Source of the DNA: Lethocerus indicus
Taxonomy: Eukaryota; Arthropoda; Insecta; Hemiptera; Belostomatidae
Assembly (NCBI GenBank): GCA_019843655.1
Contig: JACDQD010000002.1
Location: 17,073,154-17,137,153 of the forward strand
DNA: 64,000 bases
Reading direction: 5' to 3'
Shown: piece after piece, positions 11,302 to 25,111 of the stretch
Numbering within the stretch: position 1 is the stretch's first letter
How the letters are laid out: every line of letters starts with the position of its first letter
The notes under the pieces: model-generated
Told to the model about the DNA's origin: nothing
The model's input: the letters and a program-made list of their open reading frames with translations, nothing else
Databases searched by the model: none
Made by a program: the position numbers and the translations under genes

Positions 11302-11429
11302 TTAGTAAGGACGGTTAGCATCCTTCGGCCGTTTCAACTGAACCTTAAGTCTCTTCATGCCAATCTGGAAACCATTCATTGCTTGAATTGCTGCTTGTGC
11401 ACTGGCAGGATTGTCAAATGATACAAACC
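11302..11429 (-). CDS. CELF4: CELF terminal coding exon (end of RRM3)
   Basis: Encodes [19 protein letters not shown], then [20 protein letters not shown] and PY, stop. This is the second half of RRM3, with the RNP1 Phe-Val-Ser-Phe at the exon junction, and the invariant CELF C-terminus. Acceptor cttatag; the first two bases complete a Gly codon. Confidence 0.95.
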
Positions 11430-14400
11430 CTATAAGAAAGGAAGATAAAATATTTAATTACAAAAATTACTCCTATGCAACACTTCTAAAGATACATGAA
11501 AAATAACCATTGCAAAAAAGAATGACTTAGTCCTATACACAATTTTATTGGGTTTGCAAATATATTTATGTATGTCAATCTATTTATTATGTAAGTTAGA
11601 AAATGGAGCATTGCCCATCCCCTACCAAACCATTTTAATGATCTCATACATGTAGAATTTATAAAAAGAAAAGAATGAATAATGTAGTAAGTTTGTTCCC
11701 AACTAGTGCCCAGTTATTTATTTCCTTGAAAAATACAATATGTTCTGCAGGTCACTTAAGTTATGCAGGAAAATATAACTACAGGTATATATACTGAAAA
11801 CTTCAATGATGAAACTCAGAAGACCAGATTACAGATAATAAAAAAAACACAAAGTGTTTAAAAACTTATAAGAAATTTACATACCAAAACATTTACTTTG
11901 ATTAGTTGCTCTATCAATAAAGACTTTGGAGCTAATTACATTTCCAAAGGGCAGGAACATCTGCATCAATTCAGCATCACCAAACTCTTGTGGAAGGTGG
12001 TAAATGAAGAGGTTGCATCCCTCTGGCCCAGAAATTGAGCAACCTGGGAAACAACACACTAAACAATCATTATAAAGCGTACTTAATTCGTTGTAATTAA
12101 AAGAATGAACACTTAAACATGTATCTACATATATATGTAAAAATTCATAAGCACACAAACTTATATATGTATTTAAACAGTCATTAAATAATTCAATTAT
12201 GAAGGTTGTGATTAATACTATTGCCTTATTTACTAAACACTGCTAACACTCAGACATACATTGGGCTTCATTCATAGCATGAATGAGAATTACATCCACT
12301 GAACTAAAGCATACAGTAAAGAAAAAAATAAATTTTAATAATGCAAATGCATAATTAATAGAATGACATTTTCTTAACAATCATAATATTAAATTTACAA
12401 CTGGCATATTGTAAATAAAAAACATGTCATTTTATTGAATAAAATGAAGCCCAATTATTCTAATATTAAACACACTCTAGAAATACATAAAATTACACAA
12501 ATATCCAATAAATGTTTAACCACAAAACAATTATAGCAAAAGGTAATGCACATAAAATACATTATTAAAAAAATAAATCAAAATAATGTGTATTAACATA
12601 TAAACACATAAAATTTACAATTAGTCAGTGCTATTTACCAAACTTACCCATGGCTATACACTGTCTCACAATTTGGTATCTGTGTAATTTTATGAAGTAC
12701 AGGCTTTGGTCTTTATGTTAATAAAAAATAAATAAAAATAAAAAAATGAAATTTATGATGTAAAAATTTATGTACTAAAATGTTTGAAATTATGGAATGG
12801 AAGTCAACATTTCTTTTGCTAAAATAAATTATTTTTTTAACTATGAAAACTCCTTAAAAATGATATGGTGTAAAAATGTTGAATGAAATCTGTGAATGTT
12901 AGTTACCTTCTCTTTGTGATGCAGCCACTGCTGCAATTGGCTGTGGAATGGCCTGAGCAAATTGGCCATACACTGCAGGGTATGCTGTTAAAACACCGAC
13001 ATACATAAACATCGACATTGCATACATAAAGAGGCATACACATAAAATTCAATGTGGCACAAATATGTTTCATGTTTAAGAAACTTTAGAAAGTTTATTT
13101 TTAAAAGAAGGTTGATTTAAATAATAATTCTAGGAGGTGTGTTAACTATGTCAATTTATTGATATTTCTGGAATTTCATCAACACTTTAAATATTTCCTA
13201 TTATTTGATCTTAATTATTGATTCCTAGAAACAAATAGGAATGTAAAAAAAGATTCAAAAGAATAAATATGCTCAAAAATAAAGTCATACTAAGGATAAA
13301 AAATGTTCTAATTAGGTTCAATGATATTCAGTAACAGTACTATTATCTTTATTTCTCAATTATCCTTTCATAGGATATCCATGTTATCTGCGGAACCTAA
13401 GATGTATCCAACACTAATTTTATTGAAAACAACGTTTTTATGATTTATTAATAAATCAAAATATCAGAAATACCTTAAAATTTTATTTCTATTCTTAAAT
13501 ATCAAATAACAGTAGAAAGACCTAATCAGACTTATTTACTAGGTAATGAATAAATTAAAACATATAGGTTATGCAATTAATTATTATATATCTCAGGGCA
13601 ATGTGTTGGAATGCAAGCAAGACAACAATAACAAACACACTCAACCAAATTAACACCAATAATAAAGAATAACATATTCATGCTATTTATAAGCAGTTGG
13701 TAAAAGGTTACACAACATCAATATGTTTAGTCATTTTGATTAGTGTTATGTTTGTGAAACTAATTCCACAGTTTTAGATACTTGAATGCCTGAAGTTAAA
13801 AAAATGAATTTTTTCATATTAGGATTACAACCCAAGGATTTTTAATGTTCACATTTCCATTGTTAAATTTTAAAGACTATGAATAATTGTCTTGACTGTT
13901 GCAATTGTAATGTTTTATGTAATCTCCCAATTGAGACTGTATAATTGTTGTTTGTGGTCCCCTCTTAAAAAACAAAATTATCTTACAACATGTAAATCAT
14001 ATGCTCAAAATGATTTAAGCTAAACAAATGTATTTCATTGCGTATACATTTTCAATTACATTAGTGTTCAATTGGCAATGATTGCTATTTCTTACGAAGT
14101 GTACTCGTGTTAAGACATTGTTAAAGTAAAGTGATAAGGGCATAATTTCTGTACGTTACTTACCAACTCCTGGGTAAGGTTGCATTCCTGTGTAAGCTGC
14201 TGCATGCTGTAGGGCTGCCTCACCGTTAGCCAACCCGGGAGCTGGAATAGACAAATGAAGGGCATCTACACAACACTTATCTCAGTCCTCAAACAATCTC
14301 ATATCTTGAAACAGTAAGTATTTCAAACTTAGATTTGTTGAAAAATTAGAAGAGAATAAAGTAATTTATTTCTTGTACTTTTGAATGAAGTAGGGAACAT

Positions 14401-16128
14401 GTTGGGTTGATAATACTAAATGTCCAATGAAGGGTTCTCTTATAAAAACCTTTAGTCATATAAAAAGTTTTTAATGCCCCTCTATTTATAACTTTCAGTT
14501 TGCTGTCACATAAATATGTGCATACTCATAACATGGAATTAACATCTGTTGGGAGATGATTTATTTTCACGATAAAACAGTAATTTATTTTAATGACATT
14601 AAAAGAATACATATGTATCATTAGATATGTTTATTATATTATATAAATTGTAATATATTAAATATTTAATATTCATGATGCATTTATACTTACTTCCACT
14701 GTACATAAAACGTGTGGGATGTTAGCATCCCATATTAAACATCAAAATGAAAATTGTTTGCTTTAAAGTACAGAAAATACATTATATTAATTGAAAAGAA
14801 GCACAAAGAGGTATGAAGGAGAATAATGGATCCCATTATGCAGTATTTACATTTTTGTTATATTGATTGTACAACTAGTAGTTGGTACATTTGTTTGGTT
14901 ATTTTTAAATATTAAAAAAGGCATCAATTGATCTAAAATGATCCCAAATCGAAAAAAATATAAGTGATAGGATATAAATGTTTCTTTTAAGTATAAAATA
15001 TAAAAATACTCACGTGGTGGATATGTTTGATGAATTCCATTAGTGTAGATTGCTGGATCGGAACCGGGCTGTCCATTAGGGGTTTGAGCCATGCTGAAGT
15101 TGGGCATTGTAGGGGATGGCAGGCTGGGAAGAGCTCCATTCACTGGCTGTGCTCCTGTTCCTCCACCTTCATAATAATTACCATATTATATAATGGTAGA
15201 TAAAAAAAAATTATTTCGGAATTGTTGGCACGCGCACGCACGTAAACAGGTTCCTAACTAATAATAGAAACTATACAATTTTTTGTTGGTTATAAGTTGA
15301 TTTTGATGTTATAAATAACATCATGAAAACAATAGTCTGGGAAAAGTTCATGTAATTGACCTTTCAAAAACTCAAAAAACTCAAGGCTTGTTTATTTTCT
15401 TAAACGTTTGCAAGCTTTCGTTAAATTGCTGTTGGTTCATTTAATGTTAGAAAGGCCAATGAATGGCATTCTTTAAATGCGAGGGGTTCGCTAAACACCT
15501 CTTGAATTATTTCAGATGAAAACACCCACTTTGAATCCAACAATGTGTAAAATAAATAATCTAGAATTTTGCTCTTAAACTTCGACAACTTCTCGATTTG
15601 AATCAAGAACCATGTTTTCTAGTTTTAATTTGAGTTGTAAAATGAAACTACTTTTCTAACAGCCCATTGTTTGCAGGCATATTAATAAGTACACTGACCT
15701 TTACAATACAGGTAACAAGTGGCTGTCTTGATTTAAAAATATCATAATAAAAAACTAGTTATATAATAATAGTAATATTTTCTTAAATTTATTTTTGTTA
15801 ACTACCTCCGGTGGGATAGTGTAGTAATACTATGGGTTTACCCATATCATTACGCGATCCCTCCACATGTTAATGATAATTCAAGTTCATTTTCATTCAA
15901 GTTTATTTTTTGTCAATCAGTATTGACATTGGTTAAATATAACAACTCCACACAAAAATATAAAAAAACCTTCAGATCCAGTAAAAAGTTCAGATCCAGA
16001 CCTCTCGCTGGTTTTTGCTAGACCGGTTTCGGCTGCTCGCCATCTTCACTCTGGTTGTTTTTTGGGCATCCTCACTGCGCTGTCACTGTCACTGTCATTT
16101 GTACTGTGGCGGTTGTCTCTTTGTCGTG

Positions 16129-16199
<71 letters not shown>

Positions 16200-19100
16200 G
16201 TCTTGTTATTCTGTTTTTCGGGATGTTTGTCTACTTTGGGTTGGGAGGGGTTTTGTTAATCGGCTTAGGTCTTTGTCGGATTATCAGTCAAAAAGGAGGG
16301 GGTGAGGTTATTTAGTAGTATTAGTGGTGCGAATATAGTATCACTTTGGGAATTTATTTTTTCGTTTATTATGTTGCTTTGTTTGTTCTTGAAAATCTCC
16401 AAGTCTATCTATCTCTTTGCCTTTCTTGCCTGGCATTAATTTTAAGGAATCGTTGATGCTCATTGTCTCGTGTCCGGAGTGTATAATGTGGTTGGCGAAG
16501 TTGGATTCGGTTTTATATTTTATTGCTTTTATGTGTTTTTGTACCTGTCCTCTGTCTTCCGCCCGGTTTGGCCGCTGTATACTCCATCGCACGTTCCGCC
16601 TTTTATTTTGTACACTCCGCTCTGTTTGTGTTTGTTTTGTTGTTGGTGTTGAGGAATTTTTCTAGTTTGCTCTTTGTTTTATATGATATTATAAAATCTA
16701 GTTTTCGGAAGGTGTTGGAGATTTTGTAAGTGTCGTGGCCAGTGTATTTGAATGTGGCCCATTTTTTAGGGGATTCTTCAGGGTTTGTGAGGTTCGTCGG
16801 TGGGTTATCCGTTATTCCTTGCTATTTGGAGGATTGTTTTGTTCCTTATCGTATTTTTCTTTGGCGAGGGGGTCTTTGTTTAATCTGGTCTGGTGATGTA
16901 TTTCAGGCCTGCTAATTTGTCTTGGTGTGGGTGGTTGGATTGTTGGTGGATGATTGTGTCTGTGGTGGTTTCGTTTATTATGTTGCTTTGTTTGTTCTTG
17001 ACTTATGAAATTGTTTGTTACGCAATTATCGTTCGCTGCAATTAAGTTCGTTGGGTGCACGTGCACCGCGACGCTGGCGCAACACTGAAAATATTTGAAA
17101 AAACAAAAACCCAAAGACGCGGTCTAGCAAAAGACCAAACCAGCAAGAGGAGCGGAAACACACGAAATCTGCGGTAACTCCATGTATCTTAAATATCCAA
17201 AATAAATATCTAGAAATATTTTAATCCGTTAATTTTCTAATTTCATTATTACCTTTTATTTGATGCATTTTTTTGTAAATGACAGTGGCGGACAGTGCTT
17301 CTTGGGGGCCTGGTCCTAAAAATAATTTGGATTCTCATAAGAAAAGTTTGTTATACAGTGTAATAATTATTGCAAAAATATAATGACAAGGTAAGGGTAT
17401 TGGAAACAAATATGAAAAAGTACGGCACTATTTCATTCATTTTTTTGTCTAAATTAAATTAGTTCTATAAGCATTTCAATAATAATAATTATTAATATCC
17501 TATTGATGTTAAAAAGTATAATTCGTGATATTCCAACGGAATTAAATAGATGATAAATATTTACAAATAAGGGGGCTGAGTTAAATTAAAAGGAGTTAAT
17601 ATTTTTTAAGTCTTATCCATGGGCCGAGGTTCTTTATAATTTTAACTTATATGTAAATTTGGATATAATTTACCAGATGTAGGTGGTACTACTGAATTCG
17701 CCATGCCGTTGAGAGTGGCGTGGGTGGCTAGCGCTGCCATTGGATTTATGTAGGCAGTCCCTTGAGCAGCTGCCATCAGAGCTGCTTGCTGTTGCATTTC
17801 CTGTACGTTGCAGTTGTCCTGTACCATGATTTGCTGTGAAAAATACAAACATTTTTATCCCCATACAGGAAACAAATAATAAGCGGTATCGATAAGGTGG
17901 CATAAATATACTAATTGGTCCGAGCAATTCTAAAATGTTGAATCGATCTTCGATTATCAAATATCCGTTATGTAATCTATTTTGATGGGTTAATAATGAA
18001 ACAACAATGTTATAATTTTACGGTATATATTATTTTCGACAACCACTGCAGGGCGTATGTGATGTATTGTTAGGCAATATGGACGGATTTTTATTACGAT
18101 CGAGAAAATAGGATAGTGTTGTGGTTCTAGAGAATGATTTTTTACTCGATTTTCATGAAAGGACTCTGCCCCATCGATTACAAACGAGAATTGACAAGTG
18201 GCAAATAAAATTTCCGTAACAATGCTCATCATATAAATGATATCACACGAATATAATAGATTGTACTGGGCGAAAAACTCGGCGTCAATAAATTTGTACC
18301 AATCGGTTTTGCATGTTACTTACCTGAGCGTAGGCGCCGTAGGCCCCAAACTGGTTGAAAACGAAGGGGTTTAGGAGGCTCATGTTCCCGGCCATCTGCT
18401 GCATGCGTCTTAGCTGTCTCTCTTTTTCCGTGTCGGCGAACTTGACGACCAATGACGAAGAGGCTCCCTGCAAGCAAGAAACAGGCAAAACGATAAAACA
18501 TCAGTAGTAAGAGCCCAAGTGCAGACAAATATCACTACAAACATTACCGTCATTTAATTTTCTCGGTTAATTAATAAACTAAATTTGGGTAGCATATTTC
18601 AGAGTTTGAACGGAGCTAATATATTTCAGCGCGGACTTCGAGTAGAGAAACCGCAAGAATTTCTCGTGGTTTAACCGCAGTGACAACGCTAGCAGAACGC
18701 TTCATCGGCAGTCGACGAGTGTAACTACCTCACTTTAGAGTGACACTATATAACATCAATGGCGAAAAGCCATTGACCATCGTGAAATTGTTAACGTCCG
18801 ACCTCGTACCAACGATAAATAAGGTCATCAGGTGTTATCTAGGTCGCCGGTCAATGAAGATCGATAGTCAGATGAAAAACGCTTCCATTATCATTGTTGC
18901 TAGCATAATATAACTAGACTCGAGGCTAATAAGGGTATGTACTGTAGTAATGATTTAACGAAAACGTTTCGGGAGCCCTTTTGGAAAGGTATACGTTTCT
19001 TAAAAAAGGGACGCGGAGACCGAATGAAATCTGTATGGAGGAGGGATGGGGTCAGGAACGTTTTAAATAACAAGAGTCCGGGGGACGAGGAAGGGGGCGG

Positions 19101-19332
19101 GGAGTCGCATAATTTTTGGGAAGTAAGTAGACCGGGGGATGCGGGTGTTTGGATAGAACGGGCGGAGAGGGGGCGTGGGCGCTTACTGAAAGGATGCCTT
19201 AAATATTCAACGGCGTCCTCGCGGAGAGACCCCTCCTCTCCTCACCATCATCCCCCCCCGGAGGAGAGGTGGGGCAGTAAACACTCAGTTAGCGGCCCAG
19301 AGGAGACCCTGCAGGGGCAGGCGTCAGGAATT

Positions 19333-19377
<45 letters not shown>

Positions 19378-22300
19378 CGGGGGGAGGTCATTCATTATGC
19401 AACAGTGCTGGATCATCTGCCTGAAGGAACTTTTGGGGGTTGAGGGAGGGTTTGTAATAACGGGATGGATAGAGGGGGTCACCCACGGGCACTACTACTA
19501 CTGCTACTGCTACTATCGCCACTATTACCGCTGTAACCTTTTTCCTGATTAATAACCCATTAGGGCTAATGACGAGTTAAGTTTCTCCTTTAGCTAGTTG
19601 ATTTCTGCTCCGCTTTGATTTCTGTTGCCGGCTGTAATCTTCCCGGAATTACATCGAGAGATTTTTACACACGCTGTGTGTAAACTTATGATTAATGTCA
19701 CCCTTGATACTACGTACATTATTATCCGGAGTATTAAACAAAACCAGGACGATTGTCCTAAACCCTGAGGTTAATTTAAAACGTATAAAATACAAGAATT
19801 TCGCAATGGCATTTGTATCGAATAATTTTTTTGTATGTAATTTATTATTTGTTATGATGTAACGATATTATGAAACTTATTGTCGATATATGGCGCCGAT
19901 CAATATTCGACCTTCTGTCCCCTGTTTTTTGCATAGGTTAATGAAACCGAAGAGACGAGGATCCCGTTGTTCTCCTATAATTTTCGCAGAGTCAAATGCC
20001 GGGAAAAACTCGTTTCTGCGAAAGAAAGAAGGAAAGAAAAGAACTTTTCCGAGGCAAATTGTATATCGAAGAGAAATTTGTGTTTTATTAAAGCGAAAGC
20101 GGATAGCCGGGTGAGGGAGGGCCGCGTTTATACGGTGGGGTTATGGGCGGACTCGGCCGACTGCCGGTCGAAAAAGGGGAAAGAGGACAAGTGGAGGAAA
20201 AGTTTCAAGTTTTGCAATAAGCGACAACAGGACAATGTAAATAGTGCATGTATATGTGTGTGCCCGGGCCTACAGAGTGGGGCGGGCAATCAGAAAGTTT
20301 TAGTTTGACGTCTCCCCGTGGACAAGTTTGTTCCGTTTGTTGTGGGCTCCGCTGTCCAATACCGTGTCCACCCCCGCCCCCGCCACCGCCGCCCTTCACT
20401 CGATCCCTTATATACATACGTCCCAGGACCCCGTCACTATATAAGGGAGGATAACGTTGTTCAGCACTGGGTAGTGCGCTCGAGAGCATGTTGCCCAATA
20501 TTGGACCAATATTACCTTTTTTGAAAGTGGGAAAAGTCGAATACCGAAGGAATCGTGTCATGATTGTAACTTGAATGCAAATTGGCATGCGGCCCGGATG
20601 GTAAACATCCGGTTCAATGGTGGTCAATTAAATTTTAAAAGCGATAGCGAATACTGGATGAGGAACTTAATAGAAATAAAATTAATACCGATGTGTCCTA
20701 TGGCTAGTTGTTTAGAAGTCCAGTTTTTGCATTTCCCCTTATATAAGAAGAAGAACTTACAGCGAATGTAACTCCAAAGCCTTGGCACAAAAAGCCAGTC
20801 AATACAAGGAAAATAAATATTATAATTCCGCTTTAAAATGAAGTATAGTTTTTAATTCCCTATATATATATATATAAACTGAATTTTCCAGGAAGACTAA
20901 ATTCGGAATCGTAATTATTCAACGGATACTCCTGCCGGGTGAGTGACCGCCCTCCGCCCGCCAGAAGGAAAAATGTGTGTTGTGCTGTCGGCGACAAAGG
21001 CGGGTCGTTGGCCCTCTGAACTGTGTTACAATTTTCCGCTTCCACTATTCTTCGGAGGCCCCCTCTCTCCTGATTGGCAAAGGCCCTTTCTACAACTTCT
21101 AAAACGGGTCTGGACGGTCGGTGTAAGGTATGCAAAATCCACTAATTGGCCGAGAGGGGCACGTCGCCCATCCATACCTTCCTCAATGTATAGCGTGGCC
21201 CGCTCCCTCAACGGGTTACCGATTTCGATGCTGTCCCGCCCTTCTGTAAATGTGAGTTATTTGTACGCTTTCCGGAAGTTGAAATATATCTGTATTTTTA
21301 TGTTATATAATATCCGATCAACCGATTATTTATGATGGGAAAAGCTCGACGCGGTCTTATAGTCGCCGGTTGTAGAAGCCATCTGGCGTTTACATTAACG
21401 GTTATCGATCAGATTCGAGCTTATTCCCGGACGGATTGAGCAGCTTTGCGCGAGTTACAGAAATATATAGAATGAGAGTGGAACGCCCGTTTAGATTGCT
21501 AGTTGGGGCCCACCCGGGCAGCAGATCTCGCCCGAATAAAACTTCATGCCCAGTAAACAGAATCATAAATTACAAACTCCGGTCGACCGAGTTTGTTCAA
21601 AACCCCACTCCTCCCGCCCGGTCACCGGTACACCCACCTAATAGCGATTACTTTCTTTCTTTGAGCCCCCTATCTTTCTTCGCGCATTTTCCTACCCGGC
21701 CTTCGAACCGACCGAAACAAAAACATACCGCCTATTCCGGAAGATACGCCGAAGCAGAAAGGCTACTTTTTTTTAAATTTCCTCGTCTCGTCCGTAAGGC
21801 GGGTGGAAAAGTAATGCTGGTGACCGTTTTTAACCTTAAATTCTGAACTAATATGCTCCTCTTCATGGCGGCCTCATTAATGCCGTCAGTTTCTCCACGC
21901 GAATCCTCGTTTAGGATTCCCTACCTCGTCTCCTAGCGAAGCATTGGGAGGCACACGTGTTGTCTACTGCGGTGGAAGAAATCCCGAAGAGGGAAAAACC
22001 TTAATCCACTTGTCCGGAGATTTCTGGAAAAACCAATTGCTGCGAATTGCTCGAGCAATGACAAGTGGTCCCGTAAAAGCGGCTCAAAAAGCATTCGTCG
22101 GTCGACTACTAGTGGGGCAGGGTTTGTTCATCGTTGAGCTGGCGGTGGCGGCCCGGCAACGGTTAATTCCATACATTCCATGTAGACGAGCATTGACCGA
22201 ACTGTAACATGTTACCGGGAACAACAAGTTCATGCTCCACTCGTCGTTGTAGCTTACCCGTCATTGCACCCTGTCTCCATCTATCCTCGCATTTCCTCTT

Positions 22301-25080
22301 GAAGTCCTCCAGGTCCTTAACCGTATTTTAATGAGCTTCTCCAATCACGAACTGACCCACTGTAGCGGACATATCCATTTCCGATGCTGTGACTCCTAAT
22401 ATATTGATAATTTTGCTAGTTCCTACTCTATTATCGCTGTTTTGCCATTGAAACAAGATAGAGTACAATGCATAAATTGGGCGGGCAAATAAAAATAATT
22501 TTATGTCGTTAATATAATTATTTGTATTGCATATTTATTTTTAGTATTTTCTCGTTAGTCGGGTGTTATGGCTTTTAATAAACAACATCAAAAATAGGTA
22601 CGATATTTACGGAGAGAAGAAGCAGCGACAAATAAATAAGCGGGTGACACGGCCGGGTGGAGAGGTTAACGAGTATAAGATATCTCTGGAAATATTTTCC
22701 AGAGTCGGAAACTTTTATAAAAAGGAGCCGATCGGGGAGGACAATTTGGAAGTGGGGTGATATTTTAAGCGCCCGGGGATTGGGGGCGGTGATTTATAAA
22801 GGGTGGCTTTACTCGGGGGTAATTTTTATTATGGGTGACCGGGTGAGAGGATTGGGCGGGGAAGATAGGAAGCAGCCTAAGCGACCGTTTTCAGGAATAG
22901 AAGAAAGTCCCCCGTTCGAGGGGACTCAATGAGCTGTGTACCGGCCGGCTATTCTGCTCAATGGCCTGCACGCAGTTGTAACAAGATCAACCCAAAATCC
23001 AGTATGTTTGAATTTATCCGGTTCCCGAACGCTCGATCCATCGCTTTACGAACAGAGCAGGCCTCTCTGCCCTCTTTCTCCCCTCGGGCCCTCGGGGGAC
23101 TCGTTAAACACTCCGATAAACACTCTAAACGCACTCTTTATGTGCGTAAGAAACATATTTTACACCATACTCTAATTGCAGGCTAATGAGTGAAATTGAG
23201 TTTTTATTCAAAGAAAGATCTGTCAATCGCCGGGATTGGAACCCGAAAACTTTAGGTTTGCGTCCAGATTCCTTTTTCTCTGAAGTAAAAACTGAGTTAT
23301 ATATTAACGTATTTGTCGGGTCTAAGGAGTATTGATTTTCTCCAGAATTCCACAGCTCTCTCCTTAGGGTCTTGATCTTATGTGCACTATTTAGTTCTTC
23401 AGTTTGGTCCGAATTTGGGTCCCAATCTATCGAATATTTTTTGACAAGTTTGTTCCATCTTTATTCTACCTTTGAATGCTTAAAGAATCGAGTAGGTCCT
23501 TATACAAAATGCAGGAAGATCCTCAAATAAGAGGTGCTGTACAGAATTCCCTCGGATTTCGCCTACCGGCAGAAGAAGCAAAGGAAAGAGCGTCCGGCTT
23601 TAAGGATTAAATTTTGTTAACGCGACAGTTCTCTTACTTGCTACTTCCGAGTGAACAGCTTTCAAATAGAACGCTTTCAGGGGAACTCCACCCGGGGGTG
23701 GGCCCGCTCCGTGATTACTACTTCAGTGCGCTTAAAACGCTCCTAGTTAAAGTTAATGTATTCACTTAGATGTACTCGCGCAGTTAATTCTCATTTGCAC
23801 TTTGAGAGACGGATAAACGGAAGGGACGTTACTTTGGATCGAACGGAACACAAAAGGAGAAATAGTCTTTCATACTTTTTTTTGTTAAAAGTCAACCAAC
23901 TTAAAGTACTTTCACCTTTAGAAAACTATCGGTTGTGCTCAAAGTAACCTGTCTGCAATGTGGGTTTTACTTATACTAGTACGTAAAATGTAATTTGTAA
24001 TGTAGTAGACTTAATTTGGTGAGTAAATTTAATTTTCTGGCTATATTTCAGAGAAGGCGATGACACCGGCCGGCCTTTGCGTAAGAGTTGAGGATCTATT
24101 GAATAGGGAGGAGGGCATTCAACAGGCTTCCTGGAGCACCTGTTGGCAACTTGGCAGCACACCAGTTTTTCTCCTTCCAAAACCCCTAGGCCCGGTCTCC
24201 CATTAATTACGACTATTTAGGGAAGGGGCCGATGATATAGTGTATGGCAGGAGTAAGCGCCCGAGCCGCCTACCGCACAATTGAATTATTTTAGTAACAG
24301 ATATATTAACAAATAACGAACCATATTTCCGTAGCTAGGGCGCATGTACCAATATACCTATTTAATCTTTAACATTTCATCTTTTTCTAGTAGGCTACTC
24401 ACAGCTGAAGGTACTTACTTCTTTTATACGATTCATCCTATTTCCATAGTTATCCTTACATGATTACGATACAGGTAATGTAAGCCTATTGACGGTTTGG
24501 CTCTACCTTCGCATTGGCGTACTAGGAGTAAAGTTCTTCGCAGTAATGATTTGCTCGTTAAATAAGAAAAATAATAAACAAAACTACTCAAGACAGAGTA
24601 TTTAAATTGTGCAAGTTATGTTAACGAAATTGAAGCAAGCCGCTGGCTGTATGCATCAGAAGTTGGGAGTACTTTGTATGTAAATACGTATTTATAACAT
24701 TAAATACAAATTCAACTCCAGGCGACGAAACTTTTATAAAAGGTACGTAAATTAAAAAAGGATGAAGCCGAGGCTTTATTTACAGGAGGATATATTTCAG
24801 CTTAAAGTCTTTCTGAAGCAAGTATAAAACTCGGTCTCTAAGATTGGCTTATTAGAAATGCACAAAGGCTAGAGTTCTCGAATGAGCAAATTAAATTATA
24901 TGGTTATGAACTAACCTTCGCGCGTAAAAATCTCTCCGGGAAATAAAAAGAGAGCATGGAGTAATTTCAGACAAGTGTAATTTAAATGCTGAATCGCTTA
25001 AAAATCTTTTTTAGCGGTCTAAATCCGGACATTTTAAGCGAACATTTCCGAACATGAAGTAAACCCAATTTTCGATTTCG

Positions 25081-25111
<31 letters not shown>

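Larger units (their letters stand above)
16000..17181 (-). mobile_element. Rearranged, 5'-truncated Penelope-like element complex (copy D)
   Basis: Read on the - strand, it contains the end of the reverse-transcriptase polyprotein, a frameshifted GIY-YIG nuclease, the 3'UTR, and the hammerhead tail at 16017-16049. A 32-base sequence from the nuclease C-terminal coding region occurs twice in the same orientation, at 16361-16392 and 16970-17001. So a piece of a second, tandem unit is present. At the far side a tail fragment (17119-17181) lies in the opposite orientation. Partial tandem and inverted copies are typical of Penelope-like elements. It is inactive: truncated, frameshifted and missing the reverse-transcriptase core. 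The element is on the same strand as the CELF transcript. Confidence 0.7.
15167..17673 (-). other. CELF intron carrying a rearranged Penelope-like insertion
   Basis: 2.5 kb intron. AT-rich flanks at 15167-15999 and 17182-17673 bracket the Penelope-like complex at 16000-17181. No host exon is recognised, and the flanking exons join in frame without one. Confidence 0.8.

Noticed and set aside
17281..17330. Possible short exon around GGACAGTGCTTCTTGGGGGCC
   Set aside because: No acceptor/donor pair in the right phase, and the CELF exons on either side join perfectly without it.
18937..19443. 168-residue open frame with an Arg-Glu repeat tail
   Set aside because: The tail is a translated GA microsatellite, the rest has no recognisable domain, and it lies antisense in a CELF intron without splice support.
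23225..23285. tRNA-like fragment on the - strand (TCGGG-TTCCAAT-CCCGG T-arm, and CTGGACGCAAACC upstream)
   Set aside because: The T-arm pairs and the anticodon-side words resemble tRNA. However, I find no matching acceptor stem, no D-arm and no A box at the right distance. At most a decayed tRNA or tRNA-derived SINE fragment.
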